From a bacterium (GTDB taxonomy: Bacteria > Ratteibacteria > UBA8468 > B48-G9 > DTJG01): 48,385 nt of DNA. Shown piece by piece: positions 1 to 8,598 of the stretch. The DNA lies in NCBI GenBank assembly GCA_021800535.1, contig JAJYYV010000001.1, forward strand, positions 148,641-197,025, given 5' to 3'. Under the pieces are notes generated by a model that was not told the origin of the DNA, searched no databases, and was given only the letters and a program-made list of their open reading frames with translations. The translations under genes and the position numbers were made by a program. Numbering within the stretch: position 1 is the stretch's first letter; each line of letters begins with the position of its first letter.

Positions 1-2531
1 GGAATAAAAGGAAGTGTAGTTTCTTTACCCATTCCTATATCTACATTTAACCTCTTGGCTCCGGGAATATTAAACGGAATAGTTCTGTCTAATAAAACAA
101 GTCCTCCTTGGGAAATATATCTAATCAAAGCTTTGTATAATGGCTGACTGATATATTTGATATCATATAAAAGAATACACTTGTAATTTGAAGCTCTGCC
201 TTTTACAATTTCCTCGCCGGATACAGGCTCTACATCAAAATGTCCCTGAATTAGATTATCATAGGCATACGATTGTGTCAGGGTTTCTCCAACATCAAAA
301 CTGTTGTCTGTAAATGAATTAAGTAATCCTATATCATGTTTTTGGTCCGGCCATAATATTGATTGAACAGGTCCAATTCTCTTGATTATTTTACCAAGAT
401 GTATTAACTCTGGCCATGTACTGTTATTGCGCTGCCCATAGACAAAATAAACCAGTCCGTGAACACCACCGGCAAGATAAAGAAAGAAATTATTGCGTGT
501 GTAAAGTCCTGTCATAAAACAATCCGGCATATTCCATTCAGAAAGATGACGATTCCCCATCATGCCAATCCCCATCCAGTAGGCTGTAGTTAAAATCGGC
601 TGCCAGTATGTGTTATAGTAATACGAGCATATTAAATTAAATCCGTCTTTCCCAAAATTATAGGGAGGATACTGGGATGCTGTCCACATCTGAACAAGTG
701 GTATCTGCATTCCTCCCGGGACAGGACCAATAAGTGTATCATGACGGACATTTTTCACTGCTTGTGTTTCTATTTTATTGAATCTGCCTGTAATATCTTT
801 TACTGAAAAAAGACACCACTGAACCCATGGATTATTAGAAGGCACTACACCAAAATGTGGAACTATCATTTTTTTGGGGGCTTTAAGTCCTGTCTTTTTT
901 TCAAATTCTTTCTCAACATGTTTTGCAAAATCCCAACCATAGTATAAAGAATAATCATCATTTGTTAGGATGTATGGCCTTAAAGCAGGATACCATGCAA
1001 CAGGTTTATATTGTGTAATCAAAGAGTTTCTTACATTGTTAAGAATTACAGGACTGCTTATTCCCAGCATTGGTCTTCCCCCACTATATCCATTATCAGA
1101 AAAAACCTTACGGTTTATATCTACACGGAATAATCCGGGATTTTGTTTATATGAATAGTCGCCCCGGTCTGGTGCCAAATTAAGAATAAATGCCATATTA
1201 TGTTTTATAAGTGAGTTCAAATCCTGTATTGATGGAGGAGGTATATAAATAGCATCAAATCCTGCTTTTTTAATATTATTTAGCTTCATATTTCTACGGT
1301 AAGGATTGCTGCCAAATGAAGCCCATATATCAAAGTTAAAATTATCTGGTGGAAGAAAATGTATTCCAATTGCTTCTTTTTTCTTGGCAATAATTTTGTT
1401 TTCTTTATTTTTAGCTTCTATTTTCAGATTGTATTTACCATAGGCATATAGAGAAGTATTAATACTAAAAGAAACTGTTTTATCTGCAAAAGGTTTAGTA
1501 AAAGATTTTATAGTTTTTCCCCCATTGTTTAGAAAAATTTGGATGGTCTGGATAGAACTGAGATTCCTGTAAATTTTATTAGGTTCTACTTTTATATTAA
1601 CTATTTCTCCACGAACAAATTCGTTTCTTCCACTGATTCCTGAACCAGATATATCAATTACAAAAGGAAACCCCTGATTGGATAGAGTTTTAATAGAAGG
1701 AACAGGAGGTGGGATTACTGGAATGCCTGTATAATTTGCTGCCCGCCATACATCACGAAGCTGGGCATTATTATTACCATCAAAAACAAATTCTATCTTT
1801 ATCAATCCGCCCCATGGCATCCCAGGGGAAATATTAATTAAAAAATCAGGTGTTCCTTTTACTTTTTGACCAGGAACATCATAAGAAGAAAAGGGAATTA
1901 TTACTGCATTTTCAGGATATCCTATTATAGAACCATCTGTTGTTTCAAATCCCCACTTTTTCCCTTCTTCTGTAATTGTTACCTGCCGGTTTCCATCTCC
2001 CCAGTAAGGACTACCCCATCCACCATTAAAATCAGAACCAAGTATTGAAATATCAGGAAGCCCTACAGGATTTGGTTTTGCATCTGTTCTTTCAGCATAT
2101 GCAAATGGAACATCTCCTAACCAAACAATTCTACCTCCTTTACTTAAATATCTGTACCAGAGTGCCTTTTTACCAGGATGGTCATCAATTGTCTCTGGTG
2201 CAATACCCATTGTCATAACAACAACACTTCCATATGCCTGATTTTTTGCAATTCTTTCTTTCATCCATTGTTTTAATGCTATTGCATTTACTTCCTGAAA
2301 ATCATTTTGTGTTAGATATTTTATAAGCCGTTTCTGATGTATACTATGATTAATGTTTAGTCTATTATCCCAGAACACAACTCTATAGGTCATTTTGGTA
2401 AGAATTATGTTTTTTTGATTCAATCGTATAAGACTGTCATTTACTGCTGCATTAGCAATTAACTGAAAATTTAAACAACATACAAAAATCAATAATCCTA
2501 AAAATAAATTGATTTGTTTCTTTAAATCCAT
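1..2531 (-). CDS. Secreted glycoside-hydrolase-like protein (partial, C-terminus off window)
   Basis: An open frame runs 843 complete codons from an ATG at 2531 to the left edge without a stop, so the C-terminus is missing. A strong Shine-Dalgarno (GGGAGGA) lies about 4 bases before the ATG. Residues 1-28 form a signal peptide ending near QLIANA. A Rossmann-like stretch follows (SVVVMTMGIAPE, then GGRIVWLGDVPFAYAE). The middle (about 380-680) looks like a TIM-barrel glycosidase region with many Trp/Tyr. The visible end (YISQGGLVLLDRTIP) resembles the amidotransferase-like trimerisation domain of GH42-type beta-galactosidases. I cannot name catalytic acids, so enzyme activity is inferred. The gene lies 49 bp after a GntR/LacI-type regulator on the same strand, which suggests a sugar-inducible polysaccharide or glycoside utilisation unit continuing beyond the window. 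Confidence 0.75.
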   Translation of the reverse strand, partial: MDLKKQINLFLGLLIFVCCLNFQLIANAAVNDSLIRLNQKNIILTKMTYRVVFWDNRLNINHSIHQKRLIKYLTQNDFQEVNAIALKQWMKERIAKNQAYGSVVVMTMGIAPETIDDHPGKKALWYRYLSKGGRIVWLGDVPFAYAERTDAKPNPVGLPDISILGSDFNGGWGSPYWGDGNRQVTITEEGKKWGFETTDGSIIGYPENAVIIPFSSYDVPGQKVKGTPDFLINISPGMPWGGLIKIEFVFDGNNNAQLRDVWRAANYTGIPVIPPPVPSIKTLSNQGFPFVIDISGSGISGRNEFVRGEIVNIKVEPNKIYRNLSSIQTIQIFLNNGGKTIKSFTKPFADKTVSFSINTSLYAYGKYNLKIEAKNKENKIIAKKKEAIGIHFLPPDNFNFDIWASFGSNPYRRNMKLNNIKKAGFDAIYIPPPSIQDLNSLIKHNMAFILNLAPDRGDYSYKQNPGLFRVDINRKVFSDNGYSGGRPMLGISSPVILNNVRNSLITQYKPVAWYPALRPYILTNDDYSLYYGWDFAKHVEKEFEKKTGLKAPKKMIVPHFGVVPSNNPWVQWCLFSVKDITGRFNKIETQAVKNVRHDTLIGPVPGGMQIPLVQMWTASQYPPYNFGKDGFNLICSYYYNTYWQPILTTAYWMGIGMMGNRHLSEWNMPDCFMTGLYTRNNFFLYLAGGVHGLVYFVYGQRNNSTWPELIHLGKIIKRIGPVQSILWPDQKHDIGLLNSFTDNSFDVGETLTQSYAYDNLIQGHFDVEPVSGEEIVKGRASNYKCILLYDIKYISQPLYKALIRYISQGGLVLLDRTIPFNIPGAKRLNVDIGMGKETTLPFI

Positions 2532-2557
2532 ATATTCCTCCCTGTATAAATTAAGTT

Positions 2558-2575
2558 ACTGCCAAACTTGGCAGT
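2558..2575. promoter_or_regulatory. Palindrome, candidate operator
   Basis: ACTGCCAAACTTGGCAGT has 8-bp arms that are exact reverse complements around a 2-bp centre. It sits in the 49-bp gap between the regulator gene and the secreted hydrolase-like gene. It is not followed by a T-run on the minus strand, and a 2-base loop is a poor terminator, so an operator for the adjacent regulator is the simplest reading. Its function is inferred. Confidence 0.5.
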
Positions 2576-2580
2576 GGTTT

Positions 2581-3648
2581 TTATAGTATTTTTTTTGTGG
2601 TTGAATCTCTTATTATTAATTTTGGCTTAAAAATGATTTTTTTGTTTATATTTTTGCCTGTTATTTCATCTATTACATACTCTGCAATCTCTGCCTCCCG
2701 AATTGATACTGAAGTAAGATTTGGCTTAAATATTTCACACCAGGGAGTATTATTATATCCAACTACAGAAATATCTTCTGGTATTCTTAAATTTAATTTT
2801 TTTGCTGTTTCATAAATCAATTTTGCCATAAAATCAACATTACAAAATACAGCCATTGGTTTCTTTTCTTTTTTCAATGACTCTGCAATCTGAGAGGATT
2901 TAGTAAAAATTATAAAATTCTCTTCTGGTATATTTTTTTCTTTGAAGACACTTTTTGCTCCTTCAATCACACTCATCTGGTTTTTTTGGCCAGGAAAAAT
3001 TGGATAAGTATAAAAAATAATTTTTTCATGGCCAAGATATATTAAATATTCTGCCACTATTCTGCCTCCGGCAAAATAGTCAGATAGAATATATCTTGCT
3101 CTGGGTAATCTTTTTTCTGCTTCAAAAGCTTGTAAAAATATAACCTTGCCTGGATAATTATCAAGAAAATTGAATGGGAACCTGGAAATGCCCTGGATAA
3201 TAAGAATGGCAGGATGTCTGTCTATCAAATCTTTTATTTTCTTTATACTGTTTCTATTTTCCCCGTTATAGTCAATAATAATGCAAAAGTAATGATGGTC
3301 AGTAAGACCATGAATAATTTTTTTTGAGAGAGATTCATAAATATGCCCTGTAGTTGGCATAATTAGACCAATAATTTCTTCTTTTTTTAATACAGGCTTG
3401 TTACCTTTTACAAAGGTACCTTTCCCCTGGATACGGTAGATTATTCCTTCAGAAGCAAGTTGGGAAAGTGTTTTTACTACTGTAATTCTACTTACTTCAT
3501 ATTCTGACATTAATTTTAATTCAGTAGGTAATTTATCATCAGGCTGTAATTCATTATTTATAATTTCCTCTTTTATTTTTTCTTTTAATTGCCACCATAA
3601 TGGAAGGGGTTGACTTTTCTTTGATAACTTTTTTGTCTTAACTGGCAT
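2581..3648 (-). CDS. GntR-family regulator with LacI-type ligand-binding domain
   Basis: Encodes a 355-residue transcription factor. Residues about 15-85 are a GntR winged helix-turn-helix, with the typical LPTELKLMSEYEVSRITV and IYRIQGKGTFV segments. Residues about 90-355 resemble the periplasmic-binding-protein-like sugar-sensing domain of LacI/GalR regulators (IIGLIMPTTG near the start, DISVVGYNN near the end). This architecture is that of AraR-type sugar-responsive repressors. The ATG at 3648 is preceded by GGAG and by a near-consensus promoter. The next gene on the strand encodes a secreted hydrolase-like protein with a palindrome in between, so this is probably its local regulator. The inducing sugar cannot be read from the sequence. 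Confidence 0.9.
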   Translation of the reverse strand: MPVKTKKLSKKSQPLPLWWQLKEKIKEEIINNELQPDDKLPTELKLMSEYEVSRITVVKTLSQLASEGIIYRIQGKGTFVKGNKPVLKKEEIIGLIMPTTGHIYESLSKKIIHGLTDHHYFCIIIDYNGENRNSIKKIKDLIDRHPAILIIQGISRFPFNFLDNYPGKVIFLQAFEAEKRLPRARYILSDYFAGGRIVAEYLIYLGHEKIIFYTYPIFPGQKNQMSVIEGAKSVFKEKNIPEENFIIFTKSSQIAESLKKEKKPMAVFCNVDFMAKLIYETAKKLNLRIPEDISVVGYNNTPWCEIFKPNLTSVSIREAEIAEYVIDEITGKNINKKIIFKPKLIIRDSTTKKIL

Positions 3649-3670
3649 TTTGTATTTCTCCTGTTTTTTA

Positions 3671-3700
3671 ATTATATATTGTGATATATTAATATGTCAA
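3671..3700 (-). promoter_or_regulatory. Sigma70-type promoter of the GntR/LacI regulator
   Basis: On the minus strand, TTGACA (3695-3700) and TATAAT (3671-3676) are both exact consensus hexamers separated by 18 bp. They lie 22-52 bp upstream of the regulator's ATG, and the SD GGAG lies between. Confidence 0.85.
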
Positions 3701-3851
3701 ATTTTGCACATTGTACCCTGAATTGCTGGGGGTTCTTTACTCTGCGCTTATATGCCTGTAAATATGAACATAGTTTCAACCTAAGGCTTATACGCTGTGG
3801 TGGTCAGTGAATATTTACGATAAACGATAGATAAGTGAACAGTGGTAACTC
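3701..3851. other. Non-coding gap with short degenerate repeats
   Basis: This gap lies between the PilZ gene stop and the regulator promoter. I see no convincing ORF or terminator. GCTTATA followed by (T/C)GC occurs twice (3746 and 3786), ACGATA occurs twice in near-tandem (about 3816-3829), and AGTGAA occurs twice (about 3805 and 3833). It may be remnants of a dispersed repeat. Confidence 0.35.
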
Positions 3852-4514
3852 TTAGAAAGATTGTTTTATATCATTCCACATACTTTCCATATCAATAGAC
3901 TCAATATTTTTCTGTTTTTTATCCCCTCTGATTTTTGTAAGATATTTAGTTATAATTTTTTTATCAAGGTCTGAAATTTCTGTAAAATGGATACCATAAA
4001 TAAATGTATTTTCTTTTTGGCCGATTTTATTTCTTATTTCACAGGGAATAGCCAGTGTGTGTTTTTTTAATGTAATTGATAAAATATATTGTTTATTTTC
4101 TTCTAACGGCTCTTTTACCCATATTTGTGCTCCACCTTCTGAAAGGTCAACCACTTTGACTTCTGTTTCTGGTAGTTGTAATAATCCTAATATTGGTTTT
4201 GGAAATATTGTTGCCGGCAGAATATCTATTTCTGTTCTTTTATATATTCTTTTATCAGGAGTGATATCTCCGGCTTTTACAATTACTATTTTTTGATGCG
4301 AAGGGAGATAAACGAATGCAGAAAAGCTATATCTTTTATTATTTAAGATAAAAAATATCTCAGCAGGTTTTTTCATCCATGCATCAGTAATTATAGAAAC
4401 TGGAGCAGCTATAATTTTCATCATATCCGGTATTTCTATAATATTTGCCACATATTCTTTTCCACTTGCCTGAATAATAATTTCTTTTACCTTTTTTAAT
4501 TCTTTTAGAGTCAT
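3852..4514 (-). CDS. PilZ-domain (cyclic-di-GMP receptor) protein
   Basis: Encodes 220 residues with a YcgR-like layout: an N-terminal beta-rich region (about 1-85) followed by a PilZ domain (about 86-205). Both c-di-GMP contact motifs are present, RIYKR at 89-93 (RxxxR) and DLSEGG at 123-128 ([D/N]xSxxG), so binding is expected. The family links c-di-GMP to motility, adhesion or envelope changes. No flagellar or pilus genes are nearby, so the target is unknown. The gene is monocistronic in appearance, with gaps of about 80 bp upstream and over 200 bp downstream. The ATG at 4514 follows a weak purine-rich SD. Confidence 0.85.
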   Translation of the reverse strand: MTLKELKKVKEIIIQASGKEYVANIIEIPDMMKIIAAPVSIITDAWMKKPAEIFFILNNKRYSFSAFVYLPSHQKIVIVKAGDITPDKRIYKRTEIDILPATIFPKPILGLLQLPETEVKVVDLSEGGAQIWVKEPLEENKQYILSITLKKHTLAIPCEIRNKIGQKENTFIYGIHFTEISDLDKKIITKYLTKIRGDKKQKNIESIDMESMWNDIKQSF

Positions 4515-4594
4515 AAATTTTTCTCACTTCCAGATTTTTTACACAAATTATATATCAAAAAGTTTATATTTGAAAATTTATACTGATTTTTCTA

Positions 4595-5926
4595 TTATGG
4601 GGGAGAGGTGATAATGTCTTTAAATTTTAGAAGATTTTGAGAGATAACCTCAGTAAAAATTTCTTTTAAAGGTTTTTCCTTTATGGATTCCATCTGCAAT
4701 ACTTTAAATAAAAGATACATACTGGCAAAAGATGTAAATATAAATAGCAAAGGATATATAGTATAGTGACCTATTGTGAAATTTTTATTTTTTTGAAGAA
4801 TAAATCCTGCCAAAGGAGCAGAAATAATCACCGGGAATTGTTCCCCCCAAATCATAAGATTGGAATAAAAAGAAATTTTTTCTGATTGAGGAGCTAAAGA
4901 CATTCTCCTTGTGGATACAGACATTTGATATCCGGCATTTGAGATGCCGGAGAAAAAATATAGAACAATTAAAATTATAGAAATATATTGCTTTGGGAAA
5001 AAAACTATATTTGCAAGAATAAACCAGAAAATAGGGCCATAAAGCAGTGAGGAAAATAAAACAAATCTGCTGCCTCTTTTATCATTTATTTCTCCCCATG
5101 CATAGACAGATAAGGTGTAACCAAGTATAGAGATACTTGATAATATTATACAAAAAGAATCTGATAGCCCTAATTTAAGTTTTAAAAATGGAATAAGAAA
5201 AGGACTTACAAGACCAGCCAAAAAAGTATTTATAAATAGCAAAGAAAAAAATCTCTTAAGATTTTTTTGTTGAAATATAATTTTTAAAGTTTTTAATACA
5301 TCAGCTTTGGCTGTTTCTTCTTTGGTTCTTGGTCCATATACAACTTTAGAAAAATATAAAGGAGCTATAGCCTGAATAATGGCAAGAATTAAAAATGCCC
5401 AGAAGAAAGCAATATATTTATGGGATGTTCTAAGAATTTTTGATACAATATAAAAAAGGACAAGACAAAGAAACATAATAAATGCCCTAAGTCTTCCAAA
5501 GAAAACACCTCTTTCTTCTTCAGGGACAAGATTGGTAACTGTAGGCATAAATGCAATTGAAAAAATCTGATTTGATATAAGGTAAACAATAAGAAATATA
5601 AGATAATAAACAATAATAAATGTATAACTAAACTTTTCTGCCAAAAAGAAAATAGGAAGCAATACAAAACCAAGAATAGCCATTAAAGTGGCATTAGAAT
5701 TTATATATTTTTCATATTTTTTCTGGACCCATGGAATAAAAAAAATAGAAATAACTCCAATAATTGGACCTAATATAGCCAAAAAACCAAGCATTATTTC
5801 TCTTGCGCCAATTTTTAAAAGAAAAAGTGTAAGAATTCCTCCAAATATGACATTTGTATATGCCTGGTTAAATCCTTGTGCTACAAGAAAATTTGTTATT
5901 GATTTTTTTTGAGTGCTTACTTCCAT
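4595..5926 (-). CDS. Major facilitator superfamily transporter
   Basis: Encodes 443 residues with about 11-12 hydrophobic helices and the usual MFS halves around a polar central loop near residues 200-220. A basic loop with RGVFFGRLRAF lies between helices 4 and 5, and NDKRGSR forms an MFS loop motif in the second half. The start ATG overlaps the last 10 bases of the upstream URO-D gene, and the SD (GGAG) is inside that gene, so the two are translationally coupled. Context suggests transport of the substrate or product of the URO-D protein. The substrate is unknown. Confidence 0.85.
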   Translation of the reverse strand: MEVSTQKKSITNFLVAQGFNQAYTNVIFGGILTLFLLKIGAREIMLGFLAILGPIIGVISIFFIPWVQKKYEKYINSNATLMAILGFVLLPIFFLAEKFSYTFIIVYYLIFLIVYLISNQIFSIAFMPTVTNLVPEEERGVFFGRLRAFIMFLCLVLFYIVSKILRTSHKYIAFFWAFLILAIIQAIAPLYFSKVVYGPRTKEETAKADVLKTLKIIFQQKNLKRFFSLLFINTFLAGLVSPFLIPFLKLKLGLSDSFCIILSSISILGYTLSVYAWGEINDKRGSRFVLFSSLLYGPIFWFILANIVFFPKQYISIILIVLYFFSGISNAGYQMSVSTRRMSLAPQSEKISFYSNLMIWGEQFPVIISAPLAGFILQKNKNFTIGHYTIYPLLFIFTSFASMYLLFKVLQMESIKEKPLKEIFTEVISQNLLKFKDIITSPP

Positions 5927-7026
5927 CTATCTCCTTCATCAAGAACAGTCAAATAGTTTGATATAGGCATATAATTTGTTACTGAATTTCCTGAACCAAG
6001 AATATAGCCTCCATCAGGCATACATTTATCCAGAATATTTCTTACATATTTTCTTAATTCTTTTTCTTCCATTCTACATATCTTATCTACATCTACTCCG
6101 CCCATAACTCCAATTCTTTTCCCATATTTTTCTTTGAATTCAGTTACAGGAATTACAGCATCTTCAAAAGAATGTTTTACATCTATTTTAACATCTTCAA
6201 TAAGGTCTTCTATTACAGGTTCAAGATATCCACAGGAATGAAAAATATAAATCAGGTTATTTTTATGGGCCAATTCCGCAATTTTTTTATGCCAGGGAAG
6301 AACATAATCCTTTAATATTTTAGGGGGCACAAGCGTAGAGGTTTTAAATCCAAAATCATCCCCCTGGAAAAATCCTGTCATTTTATCCAGGCCAATAAGT
6401 TTTTCATATCCTTTATAAATAATTTCTCCAACTTTATCAAATATGGCTTTAATAATATCCGGATTATCATAAAGAAAAAAGGAAAAATTTTCAAATCCGA
6501 GTAAGGTATTTAATACCACTTCAAGAATTCCCTGGCTGATACATACAAACATGCCCATACCTTCAGGAAGATTTTTTGAAACAAATTCAAATGACCACAG
6601 GTCTAAATCATCTGCTGATGGCCATGAATATTTTTCAAAGTCCTGCCAATCTGATATTATACCCTTTCCTTCCTCTACCCATTGTCTTGTTGTTCTTGAT
6701 AAATCAGCGGTATCCTGTCCTCTTCTTGTTTTTGCTGTAAAATGGAGATTGCCCCCAAATCTAAAATCACCACTCTGTCTTACAAAATCAAAACCCAATT
6801 TATACCAGCATTCAATAAAGTTTTTCAAACAAATTTCCTGGGTTTTTTTATCGCTGGCTACAGGTTCAACCCATTTTTTTTCAAGTATATTTTTTGTGAT
6901 ATACTCTATTACTTCTTTATCAAAATGTAGTTCTCCAAAGTGAACCTTGCGGGATATTTTTTTTCTTAGAACAATATCTTTAAATTCATTTATATCCGGA
7001 TTGGGTGTTTTTAATGAGATATTCAT
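5917..7026 (-). CDS. Uroporphyrinogen decarboxylase (URO-D)-family methyltransferase-like protein
   Basis: Encodes 369 residues of the URO-D barrel superfamily. H263-S-C265-G matches the HxC zinc-ligand motif of corrinoid methyltransferases such as MtaA/MtbA, and GVMGGVD followed by a late GSGNSV loop also fits that branch. The classical HemE N-terminal motifs are not evident, and no other haem genes are near, so corrinoid- or methyl-group chemistry is more likely than haem synthesis. It is the first gene of a two-gene operon with an MFS transporter. An SD (GGAG) precedes the ATG at 7026. The methyl donor and acceptor are unknown. RACo-like and CooC genes elsewhere in the window fit a corrinoid-using metabolism. 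Confidence 0.85.
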   Translation of the reverse strand: MNISLKTPNPDINEFKDIVLRKKISRKVHFGELHFDKEVIEYITKNILEKKWVEPVASDKKTQEICLKNFIECWYKLGFDFVRQSGDFRFGGNLHFTAKTRRGQDTADLSRTTRQWVEEGKGIISDWQDFEKYSWPSADDLDLWSFEFVSKNLPEGMGMFVCISQGILEVVLNTLLGFENFSFFLYDNPDIIKAIFDKVGEIIYKGYEKLIGLDKMTGFFQGDDFGFKTSTLVPPKILKDYVLPWHKKIAELAHKNNLIYIFHSCGYLEPVIEDLIEDVKIDVKHSFEDAVIPVTEFKEKYGKRIGVMGGVDVDKICRMEEKELRKYVRNILDKCMPDGGYILGSGNSVTNYMPISNYLTVLDEGDRWK

Positions 7027-7065
7027 ATTTTTCTCCTGTTTATTATTTTTTTATTATATCATATT

Positions 7066-7085
7066 CTCTTATATAGTATTAAGAG
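7066..7085. promoter_or_regulatory. Inverted repeat between divergent URO-D and pyrR promoters
   Basis: CTCTTA and TAAGAG are exact 6-bp arms separated by 8 bp, centred in the 106-bp divergent region. On the minus strand a TATAAT preceded by TGA lies just downstream, toward the URO-D gene. It could be an operator. The evidence is only the symmetry and position. Confidence 0.3.
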
Positions 7086-7120
7086 TATCGGTTATATTTT
7101 ATTTTATATCAACTTAGGGT

Positions 7121-7126
7121 TATAAT
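7121..7126 (+). promoter_or_regulatory. -10 element of the pyrR operon, leaderless start likely
   Basis: TATAAT ends 6 bases before the pyrR ATG, which puts the expected transcription start at or within a base or two of the start codon. The corresponding -35 region is weak, and no SD is placed correctly for the ATG at 7133. Confidence 0.5.
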
Positions 7127-7132
7127 TATATT

Positions 7133-7663
7133 ATGGCATCAAAAATTTTAGATACTATATCAATGCAGAAATTACTTAAAGATATAGCTATAAAAGTTAA
7201 AAATGAATTAAAAGAAGATTTTATAATTATTGGAATTCAAAGAAGAGGTCGTATTCTTGCCGAAAGACTAAAAAATATATTGGAAAAAGAAGGGATAACA
7301 AATATTCCTATAGGATTTCTTGATATTACTCTTTATAGAGATGATTTTAGTAAGATTGGACATAATCCTATAGTTTCAGGGACAAATATTCTGTTTGATA
7401 TAGAAAACAAAAGAATTCTATTGATAGATGATGTTTTGTTCACAGGAAGGACTATTAGAGCCGCACTTGATGAGCTAATGGATTTTGGAAGACCAAAAGA
7501 GGTAAAGCTTCTTGTTTTAATTGACAGGGATAACAGAGAATTACCTATACAGCCTGATTTTGTTGGGCTTAAAACAGTTGTTGATAAGAATCAAATGGTG
7601 GAGGTAAGAGTTAAAGAAATAGATGGAGTTGATGAAGTTGTGCCTGTGAGGATAAAAGAATGA
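7133..7663 (+). CDS. pyrR: PyrR bifunctional uracil phosphoribosyltransferase / pyrimidine regulator
   Basis: Encodes 176 residues, a standard PyrR length. The type I phosphoribosyltransferase PRPP loop is clear (IDDVLFTGRT, residues 98-107), and IGIQRRGRILAERL near residue 33 is the PyrR-type substrate loop. In other bacteria PyrR makes UMP from uracil and PRPP and binds pyr-operon leader RNA to attenuate transcription. Here the ATG lies directly after the promoter, so no room exists for an attenuator ahead of pyrR itself. It overlaps pyrB by 4 bp (ATGA), so the two are translationally coupled. Confidence 0.95.
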   Translation: MASKILDTISMQKLLKDIAIKVKNELKEDFIIIGIQRRGRILAERLKNILEKEGITNIPIGFLDITLYRDDFSKIGHNPIVSGTNILFDIENKRILLIDDVLFTGRTIRAALDELMDFGRPKEVKLLVLIDRDNRELPIQPDFVGLKTVVDKNQMVEVRVKEIDGVDEVVPVRIKE

Positions 7664-8586
7664 AATGGAATAAAAGAAGTCTTCTCTCTATAGAAGAGCT
7701 TTCAGGTGAAGAAATAAATTATATACTTCAAACTGCTTATTCTTTTAAAGAGATAAGTCTAAGACCTGTAAAAAAAGTGCCGGCTTTAAGAGGAAAAACC
7801 ATTGTGAATCTTTTTTTTGAGCCCAGTACCAGAACCAAAACATCTTTTGAGCTGGCTGCAAAAAGACTTTCTGCAGATGTTCTTAATTTTGAAGTGACAA
7901 CTTCCAGTATATCAAAAGGGGAAACAATTGTGGATACTGTAAAAAATATAGAGGCTATGAAGGTGGATTGTTTTATAGTCAGGCATAAAATAAGTGGTGC
8001 CGCAGAAATTATAAGTAAAGAAACCCAATCTGCGGTTATTAATGCAGGGGATGGTTGTCATGAACATCCTACACAGGCTTTACTGGATCTCTTTACTCTG
8101 AAAGAATATTTTGGAGAACTTAAAGGATTAAAAGTGGCAATAATAGGAGATATTTTTCATAGCCGGGTTGCCCGTTCAAATATATGGGGACTTATAAAAC
8201 TTGGTGCTAATGTTAAATTGTGTGCTCCTGCGACTTTTATTCCTATGGAAATAGAGAAAACAGGGGTTTCTATATTTTATAAAATTGAACAAGCCATTAA
8301 AAATGTGGATGTTGTTTATCTGCTTCGCATACAAAAAGAAAGACAGGAAGAAAATTTTTTCCCTTCATGGAAAGAATATGCTTCTCTTTATGAATTTAAT
8401 ATATCAAGATTTAATTCTATTCATTCAAAATTTGTTCTTATGCATCCAGGCCCAATGAACAGGGGTATTGAAATAAAAAGTGATGTTGTGGAAAAAGGAA
8501 ATTCTCTTATACTAAAACAGGTAACAAACGGGATAGCTGTTAGAATGGCTGTTTTATATCTGACAGTTGGACAGGTGAACAATTAA
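7660..8586 (+). CDS. pyrB: Aspartate carbamoyltransferase catalytic chain
   Basis: Encodes 308 residues. It catalyses carbamoyl phosphate plus L-aspartate to carbamoyl-aspartate, the committed step of pyrimidine synthesis. The carbamoyl-phosphate loop STRTKTSFE begins at residue 56 (Lys where many homologues have Arg). HPTQALLDLFTL and HPGPMNRG are present as in PyrB rather than ornithine transcarbamoylase. No pyrC or regulatory pyrI follows. The operon instead continues into a helicase gene 12 bp later. pyrK/pyrD and pyrH lie elsewhere in the window. Confidence 0.96.
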   Translation: MKWNKRSLLSIEELSGEEINYILQTAYSFKEISLRPVKKVPALRGKTIVNLFFEPSTRTKTSFELAAKRLSADVLNFEVTTSSISKGETIVDTVKNIEAMKVDCFIVRHKISGAAEIISKETQSAVINAGDGCHEHPTQALLDLFTLKEYFGELKGLKVAIIGDIFHSRVARSNIWGLIKLGANVKLCAPATFIPMEIEKTGVSIFYKIEQAIKNVDVVYLLRIQKERQEENFFPSWKEYASLYEFNISRFNSIHSKFVLMHPGPMNRGIEIKSDVVEKGNSLILKQVTNGIAVRMAVLYLTVGQVNN

Positions 8587-8598
8587 TTTTATAAAAAT

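Noticed and set aside
2558-2575. Palindrome as an intrinsic terminator of the regulator gene
   Set aside because: The loop would be 2-4 bases and no T-run follows on the minus strand.
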